Shown here: piece after piece, positions 9,074 through 17,145 of the stretch
How the letters are laid out: the number at the start of each line of letters is the position of its first letter
Numbering within the stretch: the stretch's first letter is position 1
Assembly (NCBI RefSeq): GCF_030846775.1
Contig: NZ_CP132910.1
Coordinates: 1,398,001-1,462,000, forward strand
DNA from: Geothrix sp. 21YS21S-2
Lineage (GTDB): Bacteria; Acidobacteriota; Holophagae; Holophagales; Holophagaceae
Direction: 5' to 3'
DNA length: 64,000 nucleotides
Translations under genes and position numbers: made by a program
The notes under the pieces: generated by a model
Told to the model about the DNA's origin: nothing
Databases searched by the model: none
Seen by the model: only the letters and a program-made list of their open reading frames with translations

Positions 9074-10078
9074 TCAAGGCAAAACGGCCTGCAGCTCGTC
9101 CCAGAGGTAGTCGTCGGCCAGGGCCGTCATGCAGGGATTCCCTTCCACCGTGCAGATGACGCCCATGCATTCCAGGCAGGGGAGGCCCTCCTTGCGCGCG
9201 GTGCGCACCCGGGGGCCCCAGGGCGCGGAGTGGCGGGGGCGCGTGGGTCCGAAGATGGCGAGCGTCGGGGTCCCGCAGCCCGCGGCGATGTGGGCGAGGC
9301 CCGAGTCCATGCCCACCAGGGCCTTGGCCCCCGCGATCCACGCGGCGGAGAGGGCGAGCCCGCCCTGGTTCGTGAGGTCCACGGACCCGGGGACCCGCTC
9401 GACGATCTGCCCGGCCAGCGCCAGGTCCACCGGGCCCGCGCCCAGGATCACGGGCGTGATCCCCGCGGCCACCAGCCGGGTTCCCAGGGCCGCGAAGGAA
9501 TCCACCGACAGGCGCTTGCAGGCGCAGTTGGCGCCCGGGGCCAGCACCACGTAAGCCTCCAGCCCCAGGGACGCCTTGCGCTCGGCCGCCTCGGCCAGGG
9601 CTTCGGCCCGGGGCCGGAAGGGCAGGAAGGACGCCGGTTCGGGGAGCTGGGGGAAGGCCTGGGCCACCACGGCCTGGTAGCGTTCCACGAAGGGCGTGTC
9701 CTGCTTGTAGAAGGCGATGCTGTGCGTGTAGAAGAGGGAGGCGCCCCGGTCCCCGCAGCCCAGGCGCAGGGGGACGCGGGCCAGCAGGCCCGCCACCGCG
9801 GGGCGGCTGCTCTTGGGGAAGTTGATGAGCGAAGCCGGGCGGTGGGCACGCAGGAGCTGCGCGGCCTTGAGGGGACTGTACTTGCGCTCGGGATCCGGCA
9901 CGGCCGCGACGTAGTCGGGACTCCCGGCGAAGAGATCGACGATCCAGCCGGGGCCCCAGGCCACCAGCGGCAGGCCCGCCGCCCGCAGCCGGGCGATGGC
10001 GCCGTGGATCATCATCGCGTCCCCGAAGAAGCGCGGGAAACGCACCCAGTGGGCCCCCATGGGCGCAACGTCGTTCAA
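9074..10078 (-). CDS. Glycosyltransferase family 9 (heptosyltransferase-like)
   Basis: The 334-aa protein has the two-Rossmann GT-B layout of ADP-heptose:LPS heptosyltransferases. It begins with VRFPRFFGDAMMI, has VVLAPGANCACKRLS at the start of the second domain and the family hallmark VGMDSGLAHIAAGCGTPTLA followed by IFGPTRPRHSAPWGP. The Cys-rich tail (CLECMGVICTVEGNPC) resembles other family members. It probably adds a sugar to the lipopolysaccharide core at the inner face of the cytoplasmic membrane; the donor and acceptor cannot be told. It ends 55 nt before glgC on the same strand. The facing gene begins 56 nt away on +. Confidence 0.88.
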   Translation of the reverse strand: MNDVAPMGAHWVRFPRFFGDAMMIHGAIARLRAAGLPLVAWGPGWIVDLFAGSPDYVAAVPDPERKYSPLKAAQLLRAHRPASLINFPKSSRPAVAGLLARVPLRLGCGDRGASLFYTHSIAFYKQDTPFVERYQAVVAQAFPQLPEPASFLPFRPRAEALAEAAERKASLGLEAYVVLAPGANCACKRLSVDSFAALGTRLVAAGITPVILGAGPVDLALAGQIVERVPGSVDLTNQGGLALSAAWIAGAKALVGMDSGLAHIAAGCGTPTLAIFGPTRPRHSAPWGPRVRTARKEGLPCLECMGVICTVEGNPCMTALADDYLWDELQAVLP

Positions 10079-10134
10079 GTCAGCCTCCGGCCTTCATCCT
10101 CGCGTAAGATAAGTCCTACTCCAAGGATCAATTC

Positions 10135-11874
10135 ATGCCTTTCCCGCACGCCCGCAGCTCCTTCCTCGCCCTGGTGGCCACCCTCTCCAGCCAGGCCGCG
10201 CCCCCGGCGATCCAGGCCGCCTTCACGCCCGTGGACGCGGTGAAGGCCGAGTGGGACCGGAAGCCCCCGGTGCTCGCCCCCGAGGTGATGGCTGCGCTGC
10301 CCCCCGCCGACCGCGCCCGCCTGGAGCTGACCCTGAAGCGCATCGGCGCCCCGGGCGCCCCCGCCCTGCTGCCCCCGTGGCTCGCCAACCCCACCGCGCC
10401 CGTCTGGGAAGCCAGGGCCCTGGAGGCCGTCACGCCCCAGGACCGCTTCACGGCCCTGCACTTCCTCAACCGCCTGAAGTCCCCCAAGGCCCTCAGCGCC
10501 CTGGAGAGCCTCACGGCCGCGGACGCCGCCACCTGGCCCGCCCACCTCCACCTGGAAGGGCCCCTGGCCACGGCGATCCTCAACGGCGCCGTGGTCCATC
10601 CCCCGGTGATCGCCTTCATGGAGGCGCTGTTCAAGGCCGGCAAGACCGACCCCGTCCGGGGCGGCGCGGCCCACCTCCGCCTGGTGCTCGCCGGGAAGGA
10701 GAAGGGCGAGGCGCGCATGAACGACCCCTTCCACCTCGCCTACCTGGACGCATGGAATCGCGGGCCCTGGGACAAACGGGCCCAGGAGCACCTCAACCTC
10801 CTCACCGGGGCCCTGGCCTCCACGTCCGGCCCCGGCCCCGCCCAGCGGCTCCTGGAGGGCCTCCCCGCCACGCCCGACCCCGCCGCCAGCGCCCTGGCCG
10901 TGAAGGCCCTCGGCTCCGACCGCATCCAGGTGCGCATGGCCGCCCTGGAATACTTCGGGAAGCTGCCCGCCCTCGAGCCCGACGCCCTGACCGAACTGAA
11001 ACGGAACGCATTCCGCAACTACGGCGGCCCCCTGTCCAGCTGGTACCTGCAGGCCCTGCGCAAGCACGCGCCCCAGGATGCGGACCGCTACGATTCCGTC
11101 CTGCTCAGCTCCACCGATCCGTTGGCCCTGGCCGCCGCCCTGGAGGACCTGCCCCGGGCCCCCGGCAACCTGGAGGCCCTGGTCCAGCGCCTCTGGACCG
11201 TGCCCATGTACGATGCCGTCCAGGCCCTGCTGCCCGCCCTGGAACGCTGGAAACTGCCCGAACCCCAGCGCCGTGCCCTGCTGGCGCGGTTCCTGGAACA
11301 CCCCTGCTGGACGGCCCGCCTCGACGCCTACACCCTCCTGGCCAAGGTGGACCCCTCCACCCCCTGGCCCGCCGCCCCGAAGACCCCCTTCCTGGAGGAC
11401 CTCATCCGCGACGAGGCCCTGCGCCTGGCCCGCTCCGGCAAGCCCGTGCGCATGCGCATCACCTTCGAGCGCGGCCGCCGCGTCGTCCTGGCCCTCGACC
11501 CCGTCAACGCCCCCATCAACGTGGCCAACCTCGTGCTCCTGGCCCGGCGGGGCTTCTTCAACGACCGCCTCGTCCCGCGCGTCGTCCCGGACTTCGTGGT
11601 GCAGATGGGCAGCCCCGTGGACACCATGGACGGCGGCCCCGGCTACACCGTCCGCTGCGAGGACAGCCTGGCCTGGTACGGCCCCGGCAGCGTGGGCATG
11701 GCCCTGAGCGGCAAGGACACCGGCGGCAGCCAGTTCTTCATCACCACCAACGCCGCGCCGCACCTGACGGGGAGGTACACCCGGGTGGGCGAGGTGGAGG
11801 ATCCCGCCACCGCCCTGCCGATCCTTGACGGCCTGGAACTGGGAACGAAGATCCTGTCCGTGGAGATCCTTTAG
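10135..11874 (+). CDS. Cyclophilin-type peptidyl-prolyl isomerase with long N-terminal helical region
   Basis: The 579-aa protein has a cyclophilin domain in its last ~140 residues: VNAPINVANLVLLARRGFFN, RVVPDFVVQMGSP and GMALSGKDTGGSQFFITTNA, including the active-site FxxQ/GSQFFI core. The N-terminal ~430 residues, after a probable signal peptide ending in SSQAAPPA, are Ala/Leu-rich paired helices that look like degenerate HEAT repeats. Related domain unions occur in Bacteroidetes and Acidobacteria proteins, but the role of the helical part is inferred. It is likely exported and may help fold envelope proteins. ATG 10135 has AAGGA upstream. An IS element lies just behind its stop. Confidence 0.88.
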   Translation: MPFPHARSSFLALVATLSSQAAPPAIQAAFTPVDAVKAEWDRKPPVLAPEVMAALPPADRARLELTLKRIGAPGAPALLPPWLANPTAPVWEARALEAVTPQDRFTALHFLNRLKSPKALSALESLTAADAATWPAHLHLEGPLATAILNGAVVHPPVIAFMEALFKAGKTDPVRGGAAHLRLVLAGKEKGEARMNDPFHLAYLDAWNRGPWDKRAQEHLNLLTGALASTSGPGPAQRLLEGLPATPDPAASALAVKALGSDRIQVRMAALEYFGKLPALEPDALTELKRNAFRNYGGPLSSWYLQALRKHAPQDADRYDSVLLSSTDPLALAAALEDLPRAPGNLEALVQRLWTVPMYDAVQALLPALERWKLPEPQRRALLARFLEHPCWTARLDAYTLLAKVDPSTPWPAAPKTPFLEDLIRDEALRLARSGKPVRMRITFERGRRVVLALDPVNAPINVANLVLLARRGFFNDRLVPRVVPDFVVQMGSPVDTMDGGPGYTVRCEDSLAWYGPGSVGMALSGKDTGGSQFFITTNAAPHLTGRYTRVGEVEDPATALPILDGLELGTKILSVEIL

Positions 11875-11881
11875 CAGAGGC

Positions 11882-11905
11882 AAAAAAAGGGTTCTTCACG
11901 GATTT
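11882..11905 (+). repeat. IS left end: target duplication plus terminal inverted repeat
   Basis: The 8-bp AAAAAAAG (11882-11889) is repeated exactly at 13453-13460. It is followed by the left terminal repeat GGTTCTTCACGGATTT (11890-11905), which is the exact inverse of the right end. Confidence 0.93.
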
Positions 11906-12017
11906 GAGGGGTGGCGCCGACCCACACTCACTTTAGCTTGGTGCTGACGAGGAGGCCGGGTCCGGTCGATAGGGGCCGTTCTGAGCCCGTCATCCAGGTA
12001 AGTTGAAACGAAAAGCT

Positions 12018-12109
12018 TATCGCCGAGGCGCCGAGGGGCCGAGGTTCGCCGAGAAAAGATCTTCTTTTTATTCCTCGGCGATCCTCGGCTCCTCGGCGCC
12101 TCGGCGATA
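12018..12109. repeat. Long hairpin of dispersed CTCGGC/GCCGAG repeat, copy A
   Basis: TATCGCCGAGGCGCCGAGG (12018-12036) is the exact inverse of 12091-12109. The inner parts (12037-12053 and 12074-12090) pair with two mismatches. This gives ~36-bp arms around a 20-nt A/T-rich loop. The left arm read in reverse matches the copy near 43746 in nearly all positions. It lies inside the IS, upstream of the transposase. Confidence 0.85.
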
Positions 12110-12174
12110 GGCCCTTCGATCGAGATTGCCGGATTCATCGGGTAACAGGTCGGCAGCAGTGGACTTCAGGCATC

Positions 12175-13446
12175 TTGGAGTTGTCGAGAAACCAGGATGA
12201 GAGGAGGCCGCTGCTGCCTACCAAGGAGCTTATTGCCCGTTTGGGCGGATGGAAAGGGCATCGCGTCGGAACCGTGGAAAGGTTCGAACCGGGGGAGAAG
12301 GGTACCCGCGCCCAGGTCTGGATCGAGTTGCTCGGCTTCGGTGTCCACCCTCGGACCTGCAGCGGCTGCCAGCGCAAGGTTTCAGCGGTGCACGACTGGT
12401 CCCAGCGAGAGATCCGGGACCTGCCCGTGTTCGACGCGGATACCGTGTTGGTGGTCTGGCGTGCCCGGGTGGCCTGCCCTGCCTGCGGACCCAAGCTGGA
12501 GGCCCTGGACTGGCTGGAACCCTATGCACGGGTCACCAACCGCATGGCCGAGAGTGTGGCCCGCATGTGCAAGGTCATGCCCATCAAGCGGGCTGCCGAG
12601 CGTTATGGCCTCCACTGGGGCACAGTGAAGGACATCGACAAGGCCTATCTGGAGCGCACGCTGGAGCCAGCCAGACCAGGCAAGGTCCGGCTGCTCATGA
12701 TGGACGAGTTCGCCCTCCATAAGGGGCAGAGCTACGCCACGGTGTTCGCCGATACCGAAACCCGCCAAGTGCTTTGGGTGGGCAAAGGCCGGGGCAAGGC
12801 GGATATCAGGCCCTTCTTCGAATGGCTCGGCAAGCGGCGGTGCCGCAAGATCGCGGCGGTGGCCATGGACATGTCCCCCACTTTCGAAGCGGAAGTCCGC
12901 CAACACTGCCCCAATGCCGAGATCGTCCTGGACCAGTTCCATGTCCTGGCCAATTTCGGAAAGCAGGTGCTCGACCGAATCCGGGTCAACGAGGCCAATC
13001 GGTGCCGGGACGACAAGGCCGCCCGGGAACTCATCAAGGGGGCCAAGTGGCTCCTGCTGGGCAACTGGGAGAACCTGCCCAACCGGGAGAGCAAGACCAG
13101 GCTCAACGCGCTCCTGGAGGCGAACCAAGCCCTCATGACGGCCTACGTCATGAAGGACGCCCTTAAGGCCCTGTGGGGCTTTAAGCGAGAGGGCTGGGCC
13201 CGGAAGGCCTGGGAGAACTGGCTGGCCATGGCCACCTCAAGCGGCCTGCCGCCTTTGGTACGTTTTGCGAAAAACCTGGCCAAGCGGATCGAGGACATCC
13301 TCTCGCACTGCCGGTGGCACCTGAACACCAGCATCCTGGAGGGGATCAACAACAAGATCAAGGTCCTGAAGCGGATCGCCTATGGGTACCGGGATGAGGC
13401 CTACTTCTTCCTCAAGATCCGTGCGGCCTTCCCCGGAAATCCGTGA
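12175..13446 (+). CDS. ISL3-family transposase
   Basis: This DDE transposase of 423 residues has an N-terminal zinc-ribbon-like part (CSGCQRKV at about 62-69, then ARVACPACGPKLE), a helix-turn-helix region (KRAAERYGLHWGTVKDID) and the catalytic domain. Likely catalytic residues are Asp177 in LLMMDEFALHKG, Asp232 in VAMDMSPTFEAEV and Glu389 in TSILEGINNKIK. Length and order fit ISL3 members, and no stop or frameshift is seen. No ATG is available at the N-terminus; TTG 12175 is the most likely start, with TTG 12181 as an alternative. GC content is a little lower than in the host genes. Confidence 0.95.
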   Translation: MELSRNQDERRPLLPTKELIARLGGWKGHRVGTVERFEPGEKGTRAQVWIELLGFGVHPRTCSGCQRKVSAVHDWSQREIRDLPVFDADTVLVVWRARVACPACGPKLEALDWLEPYARVTNRMAESVARMCKVMPIKRAAERYGLHWGTVKDIDKAYLERTLEPARPGKVRLLMMDEFALHKGQSYATVFADTETRQVLWVGKGRGKADIRPFFEWLGKRRCRKIAAVAMDMSPTFEAEVRQHCPNAEIVLDQFHVLANFGKQVLDRIRVNEANRCRDDKAARELIKGAKWLLLGNWENLPNRESKTRLNALLEANQALMTAYVMKDALKALWGFKREGWARKAWENWLAMATSSGLPPLVRFAKNLAKRIEDILSHCRWHLNTSILEGINNKIKVLKRIAYGYRDEAYFFLKIRAAFPGNP

Positions 13447-13460
13447 AGAACCAAAAAAAG
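13437..13460 (+). repeat. IS right end: terminal inverted repeat plus target duplication
   Basis: AAATCCGTGAAGAACC (13437-13452) is the inverse of the left terminal repeat and overlaps the last codons of the transposase. It is followed by the second copy of the target duplication, AAAAAAAG (13453-13460). Confidence 0.93.
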
Positions 13461-13470
13461 GGTCAAAAAG

Positions 13471-14508
13471 CTATTCCTGCAGCCAGGCTTCCAGGATGGA
13501 TCCCAGCTGTTCGGGTTCCTGGACGCAGCCCAGGTGGCCCCACATGGACGTGATGAGGGCTGTCGTGGCCTGCCCCGGCCGCGCGGCGTTCAGGATCGCG
13601 GCCAGTTCCCCGGCTTCACGCGGGGGGAATTCGTTGTCGGTGTCCACGCTCACCAGCAGGACCGGGCACTGGATGCGCCTCACGCCCTCCTCCAGGGACG
13701 CGAATCCCTCCCCCAGATCGTAGCTGTTGATCGCGTTCAGGGACGCGATGAAGCAGTTGGCGTCGTAGGGGGCGCTGCCGGCCTCCTGGCGGGCGGTGAG
13801 GAAGGCCTGGGCCCGGGCGGAGCGGCGGGACTGGGCGCCGGGGGCGTGGGGCTGGGTGCAGGTTTCCCGGAACAGCTGCTCGCTGGTGTAGTAGAGCTTC
13901 ATGACCTGCCAGATGATGCGGGCGGCGGCCAGGGGGGTGCCGGGGGGATACCAGCCCTCCTTGAAGCCGGGATCGGCGCGGAAGGTGTTCATCATGAAGT
14001 GGTGCATGGCCATGCCCGACGCGGTCATGCGGGCGGCGGTGGCCACGGCCACGGCCCGGTCCACCCGGTGGGGGTAGGTTGCGGCGAAGGTCAGGGCGTG
14101 AAGGGAACCCATGGACGGGCCCGCGACGCAGGCCAGCCGGCCGACGCCCAGGGCGTCCAGGAAGGCCGCCTGGAAGCGCACCTGGTCCACCAGGGTGATG
14201 GCCGGGAAGGTGGGGCCGTAGTTCCGGCCGGTGGCGGGGTCGATGGACAGGGGACTGCAGCTGCCGTACATGCCGCCCAGGGCGTTGGGGCTGAGGATGC
14301 GGTACCGGTCCGTGTCGAAGGGCCTCCCGGGCCCGATGAGGCCGCCCCACCAGTCCGTGGCCCGCTGGGACGAGAGGCCGCCGTGGCCCAGCAGGATCAC
14401 CGGGCCCAGGGGATTGCCGTAATCCTCGTAGGCCACCTCCGCTCCCGCCAGCACCGCCCCGCCCTCCGTGACGAAGGGGGCGGGCAGGGTCAGCGCGCGG
14501 GCCGTCAT
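13471..14508 (-). CDS. MetX-like alpha/beta hydrolase (homoserine O-acetyltransferase family)
   Basis: The 345-aa protein has the MetX/alpha-beta hydrolase fold: VILLGHGGLSSQRATDWW near residue 40, NALGGMYGSCSPLSIDPATG with the family substrate loop, the nucleophile elbow GPSMGSLHALTFAATYPHRV, the acid SVDTDNEFPP and the base region TSMWGHLGCVQEPEQL. MetX normally has GGSMGG and GHDxFL, so this is a diverged member. Its role in methionine synthesis is not certain and it could act on another acyl substrate. It starts inside the stop of the ABC-F gene (TGATG, 14506-14510), indicating coupled translation. Its 3' end now faces the IS insertion. Confidence 0.75.
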   Translation of the reverse strand: MTARALTLPAPFVTEGGAVLAGAEVAYEDYGNPLGPVILLGHGGLSSQRATDWWGGLIGPGRPFDTDRYRILSPNALGGMYGSCSPLSIDPATGRNYGPTFPAITLVDQVRFQAAFLDALGVGRLACVAGPSMGSLHALTFAATYPHRVDRAVAVATAARMTASGMAMHHFMMNTFRADPGFKEGWYPPGTPLAAARIIWQVMKLYYTSEQLFRETCTQPHAPGAQSRRSARAQAFLTARQEAGSAPYDANCFIASLNAINSYDLGEGFASLEEGVRRIQCPVLLVSVDTDNEFPPREAGELAAILNAARPGQATTALITSMWGHLGCVQEPEQLGSILEAWLQE

Positions 14509-16139
14509 CAGCTGTGCACGCCGGGGGCCTCGCGGCCGGTGCTTGCGACGTACTCCTGGTAGGTGCCGGGGTACTTCAGGGGTCCCGCGTGCTCCTCGCC
14601 GCCGAGTTCCAGCACCCGGTTCGCCAGGCCGCGCAGGAAGGTGCGGTCGTGGGACACGAAGAGCATGGTGCCCTCGAAGTCCTTCAGGGCCTCGATGAGC
14701 ATCTCCTTGGTGGCCAGGTCCAGGTGGTTGGTGGGCTCGTCCAGCACCAGGAAATTGGGCGGGTTGAAGAGCATGCGGGCCATGACCAGCCGGGACTTCT
14801 CCCCGCCGGACAGGTTCCGGATGCGCTTGTCCACGTCGTCGCCGCTGAACTGGAAGGCGCCCAGGATGTTGCGCAGGACGCCGAGGCCCTCCATGGGGAA
14901 GTCCTGCATGAGCTGTTCGATGACCGTCAGCTCCGGGTCCAGCAGGTCCAGGGACTGCTGGGCGAAGTAGCCCAGGCGCAGGCTGGCGCCCAGGCGCACC
15001 GAACCGGCGTCCGGCTCCAGGGCGCCGGCCACCATCTTGAGGAGGGTGGACTTGCCGGCGCCGTTCTTGCCCATGACGCACCACCTCTCGCCCCGGCGCA
15101 CGTGGAAGTCGAAGTCGTTGTAGATCTTCTTGGCTCCGTACCCCTTGCAGACGCCTTCGAGCATGGCCACGTCCTCGCCGCTGCGCATGGGCAGGCGGAA
15201 GTCCCACTTCACCACCTTGCGGCGCTTGGGCAGCTCGATGCGCTCGATCTTGTCCAGGGCCTTGACCCGGCTCTGCACCTGGGCGGCCTTGGCGGCGTGG
15301 GTGGAGAAGCGCTCGATGAAGCGCTGCTCCTTGGCCAGCTTGGCCTGCTGGCGGGCGTAGGCCGCCTCCTGGTTGGTCTCCCGGGTCTCCCGCTCCTTGA
15401 CGTAGAAGTCGTAGTCCCCGGAATAGGTGACGATGTCGCCGCCGTCGATCTCGATGACCTTGGTGACGATGCGGTTCATGAAGTCCTTGTCGTGGGAGGT
15501 CATGAGCAGGGTGGCCGACACCGACTTGAGGTAGCCCTCCAGCCAGAGGATGGATTCGATGTCCAGGTGGTTGGTGGGCTCGTCCAGCAGGAGCACGTCG
15601 AAGCGCCCCAGGAGCACCTTGGCCATGGACACGCGCATCTTCCAGCCGCCCGACAGCGCCCCCACGTCCCCGTCGATCTGCGCGGGCTCGAAGCCCAGGC
15701 CCTCCAGGGTGGTGCGGGCCCGGGTCTCCAGCTCGTAGCCGCCCAGGTGCTGGTATTCCTCCTGCACGTGGCCGAAGCGGTCGATGATCGCCTCAAGCTC
15801 GTCCGCGCGGTCCGGGTCGCCCATGGCGTGTTCCAGGTCCGTGAGCTCGTGGTGCAGATCCCCCAGGCGCCCGCTCCCGGCGATGGCCTCGTCGAGGACG
15901 GAACGCCCGGACATCTCGTCCACCTCCTGCCGGAAGTAGCCGATGGAGAGCTTCTTGGGAACGCTCACCACGCCGTCGTCGGGGTTCTCCTCCCCCAGGA
16001 TCATGCGGAAGAGGGTGGACTTGCCGGCGCCGTTGGGCCCCACCAGCCCGGCCTTCTCGCCGGGGTTCAGCTGGAAGGACGCATCGATGAACAGGATCTG
16101 CTTGCCATACTGCTTGCTGACGTCGGAAAGGGCGATCAA
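14508..16139 (-). CDS. ABC-F family ATPase (Uup/EttA-like)
   Basis: The 543-aa protein consists of two ABC nucleotide-binding domains without membrane segments. Walker A motifs are GPNGAGKS near residue 34 and GKNGAGKS near 358; signatures are LSGGWKMR and LSGGEKSR; Walker B regions are VLLLDEPTNHLD and FLVLDEPTNHLD. The linker between the domains (EQRFIERFSTHAAKAAQVQS) is the P-site tRNA interaction motif region of ABC-F proteins. Such proteins act on ribosomes as translation factors, and some give antibiotic protection. Which subfamily this is cannot be settled by eye. It is the upstream member of a coupled pair with the MetX-like gene. Confidence 0.92.
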   Translation of the reverse strand: MIALSDVSKQYGKQILFIDASFQLNPGEKAGLVGPNGAGKSTLFRMILGEENPDDGVVSVPKKLSIGYFRQEVDEMSGRSVLDEAIAGSGRLGDLHHELTDLEHAMGDPDRADELEAIIDRFGHVQEEYQHLGGYELETRARTTLEGLGFEPAQIDGDVGALSGGWKMRVSMAKVLLGRFDVLLLDEPTNHLDIESILWLEGYLKSVSATLLMTSHDKDFMNRIVTKVIEIDGGDIVTYSGDYDFYVKERETRETNQEAAYARQQAKLAKEQRFIERFSTHAAKAAQVQSRVKALDKIERIELPKRRKVVKWDFRLPMRSGEDVAMLEGVCKGYGAKKIYNDFDFHVRRGERWCVMGKNGAGKSTLLKMVAGALEPDAGSVRLGASLRLGYFAQQSLDLLDPELTVIEQLMQDFPMEGLGVLRNILGAFQFSGDDVDKRIRNLSGGEKSRLVMARMLFNPPNFLVLDEPTNHLDLATKEMLIEALKDFEGTMLFVSHDRTFLRGLANRVLELGGEEHAGPLKYPGTYQEYVASTGREAPGVHS

Positions 16140-16166
16140 GGGCTTGCTCCAAAGGAACAGCCTACC

Positions 16167-16925
16167 TCATCTTTCCAGCCGGAATGCCACGGTCAGGCGG
16201 AACGTGGCCGCCACGGGGGTCCCGTCCAGCAGGGCGGGCTGGAAGCGCCAGAGCCGGGCCACCCGCACCGCCTCGTTCACCAGCAGGGGGTGGGGGCCGG
16301 AGATGACCTGGATGTCCGTGGGGGCGCCGGAGGTGTCGATGGTCATGCGCAGCTCCACGGGCCCCTGCACCCTCACCAGGCGGGCCAGGGCCGGATACAC
16401 GGGGGGGACCTGGTGCAGGACCCGGATGGCCTGGGTTTCCAGCTCCACCACCTGGGCGGCGCGGGGCGCGGCCTGGGGGGTGGGGGCGGGGCCCGGGGGG
16501 AGGCCCACGACCCGGGGGCCCACGGGTGCGTTGGGGTCGCCCGCGATCTCCCCGGACCGGTTGGTGGTGGGGAGGGACGCCGGCGTATAGTCGGGGAGGG
16601 TGTTGGTGTCCAGGGGCGGCTGGACGGCCCTGAATCCCGCGGGCACCGGGCCGCCGGAGGGGGGCGGGTCCACCTTGACCGAGGGCAGGACCGTGGGGGG
16701 TTCGGGGTCGAAGATGACCACGGGCGGAAGGGTGGAGATGGGGCCGCGGGTGGCCAGGTGCCGGGCCCCGCCCAGCACCGCCGCGCCCAGGGCCGCGTAG
16801 ACGCCGCAGGCGAGCATCAGGCTCGCCAGGCGGTCCGTGGGGGGCGCCGCCTGGTGCACGGCGTTGAACAGCAGGGTGGGAGGCAGGATCTCGGCAGGCC
16901 GAGGGCAACGGTCGCGGGCGGACAT
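16167..16925 (-). CDS. Energy transducer TonB-like protein
   Basis: The 252-aa protein has one transmembrane segment near residues 31-55 (SLMLACGVYAALGAAVLGG), a Pro-rich periplasmic stretch, and a C-terminal TonB domain (PPVYPALARLVRVQGPVELR, then LWRFQPALLDGTPV). The YP motif and the late WRFxPA motif are family hallmarks. TonB couples the ExbBD proton-driven motor to outer-membrane transporters, but no exbB or exbD lies nearby. ATG 16925 is chosen because AAGGAGGT stands seven bases upstream; the longer frame would add 32 unlikely residues. A GC hairpin and a candidate promoter lie in its leader. Confidence 0.87.
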   Translation of the reverse strand: MSARDRCPRPAEILPPTLLFNAVHQAAPPTDRLASLMLACGVYAALGAAVLGGARHLATRGPISTLPPVVIFDPEPPTVLPSVKVDPPPSGGPVPAGFRAVQPPLDTNTLPDYTPASLPTTNRSGEIAGDPNAPVGPRVVGLPPGPAPTPQAAPRAAQVVELETQAIRVLHQVPPVYPALARLVRVQGPVELRMTIDTSGAPTDIQVISGPHPLLVNEAVRVARLWRFQPALLDGTPVAATFRLTVAFRLER

Positions 16926-16961
16926 GGTACCTCCTTGGGCTGGGGGTCTCCGGGTACGGGA

Positions 16962-16994
16962 AAGCGGCGCGGACCCTGGGGTTCCGCGCCGCTT
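16962..16994 (-). terminator. 12-bp stem hairpin between Cache gene and tonB-like gene
   Basis: AAGCGGCGCGGA (16962-16973) pairs perfectly with TCCGCGCCGCTT (16983-16994) around a 9-nt loop. On the - strand it is followed by TTTCCCG. It may end the MCP-Cache transcript. It also falls within the leader of the tonB-like gene if the promoter at 17022-17050 is real, in which case it could attenuate. Confidence 0.6.
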
Positions 16995-17021
16995 CGTCAT
17001 ATCCAAAGATCGTGTTGCCAA

Positions 17022-17050
17022 GGTATCGGTTACGGCCGTTCGTTCGTCAA
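17022..17050 (-). promoter_or_regulatory. Candidate sigma70-type promoter for tonB-like gene
   Basis: On the - strand TTGACG (17050-17045) and GATACC (17027-17022) are separated by 17 bases, about 100 nt upstream of the tonB-like start. This is a motif match only. Confidence 0.4.
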
Positions 17051-17145
17051 GGCGCGTCCGGGAATGTTACAGGACCGTGATGCCGGGGGCCTCGTTCGGC
17101 CACGATCGTGTCACCGATGGGCCGGATGTCACGGAAGTGTGCGGC

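Larger units (their letters stand above)
11890..13452 (+). mobile_element. Complete ISL3-family insertion sequence, 1563 bp
   Basis: The element is bounded by perfect 16-bp inverted repeats, GGTTCTTCACGGATTT at 11890-11905 and its complement at 13437-13452. It is flanked by the 8-bp direct repeat AAAAAAAG, the duplication size known for ISL3. One intact transposase gene fills most of it. The interval between the left repeat and the transposase is unusually long (about 270 nt) and contains a 92-bp hairpin of the window's dispersed CTCGGC-type repeat. The insertion sits between the stop of the cyclophilin gene and the stop of the convergent MetX-like gene, so it breaks no gene. The intact ends and exact target duplication suggest recent movement. 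Confidence 0.95.

Noticed and set aside
12018-12109. CRISPR-like array of GCCGAGG units
   Set aside because: The units abut without spacers of constant length and form one large inverted repeat, so this is a hairpin repeat and not a CRISPR array.
12270-12295. tRNA T-loop-like GGTTCGAACC
   Set aside because: It lies within the intact transposase gene and no acceptor or anticodon stem surrounds it.
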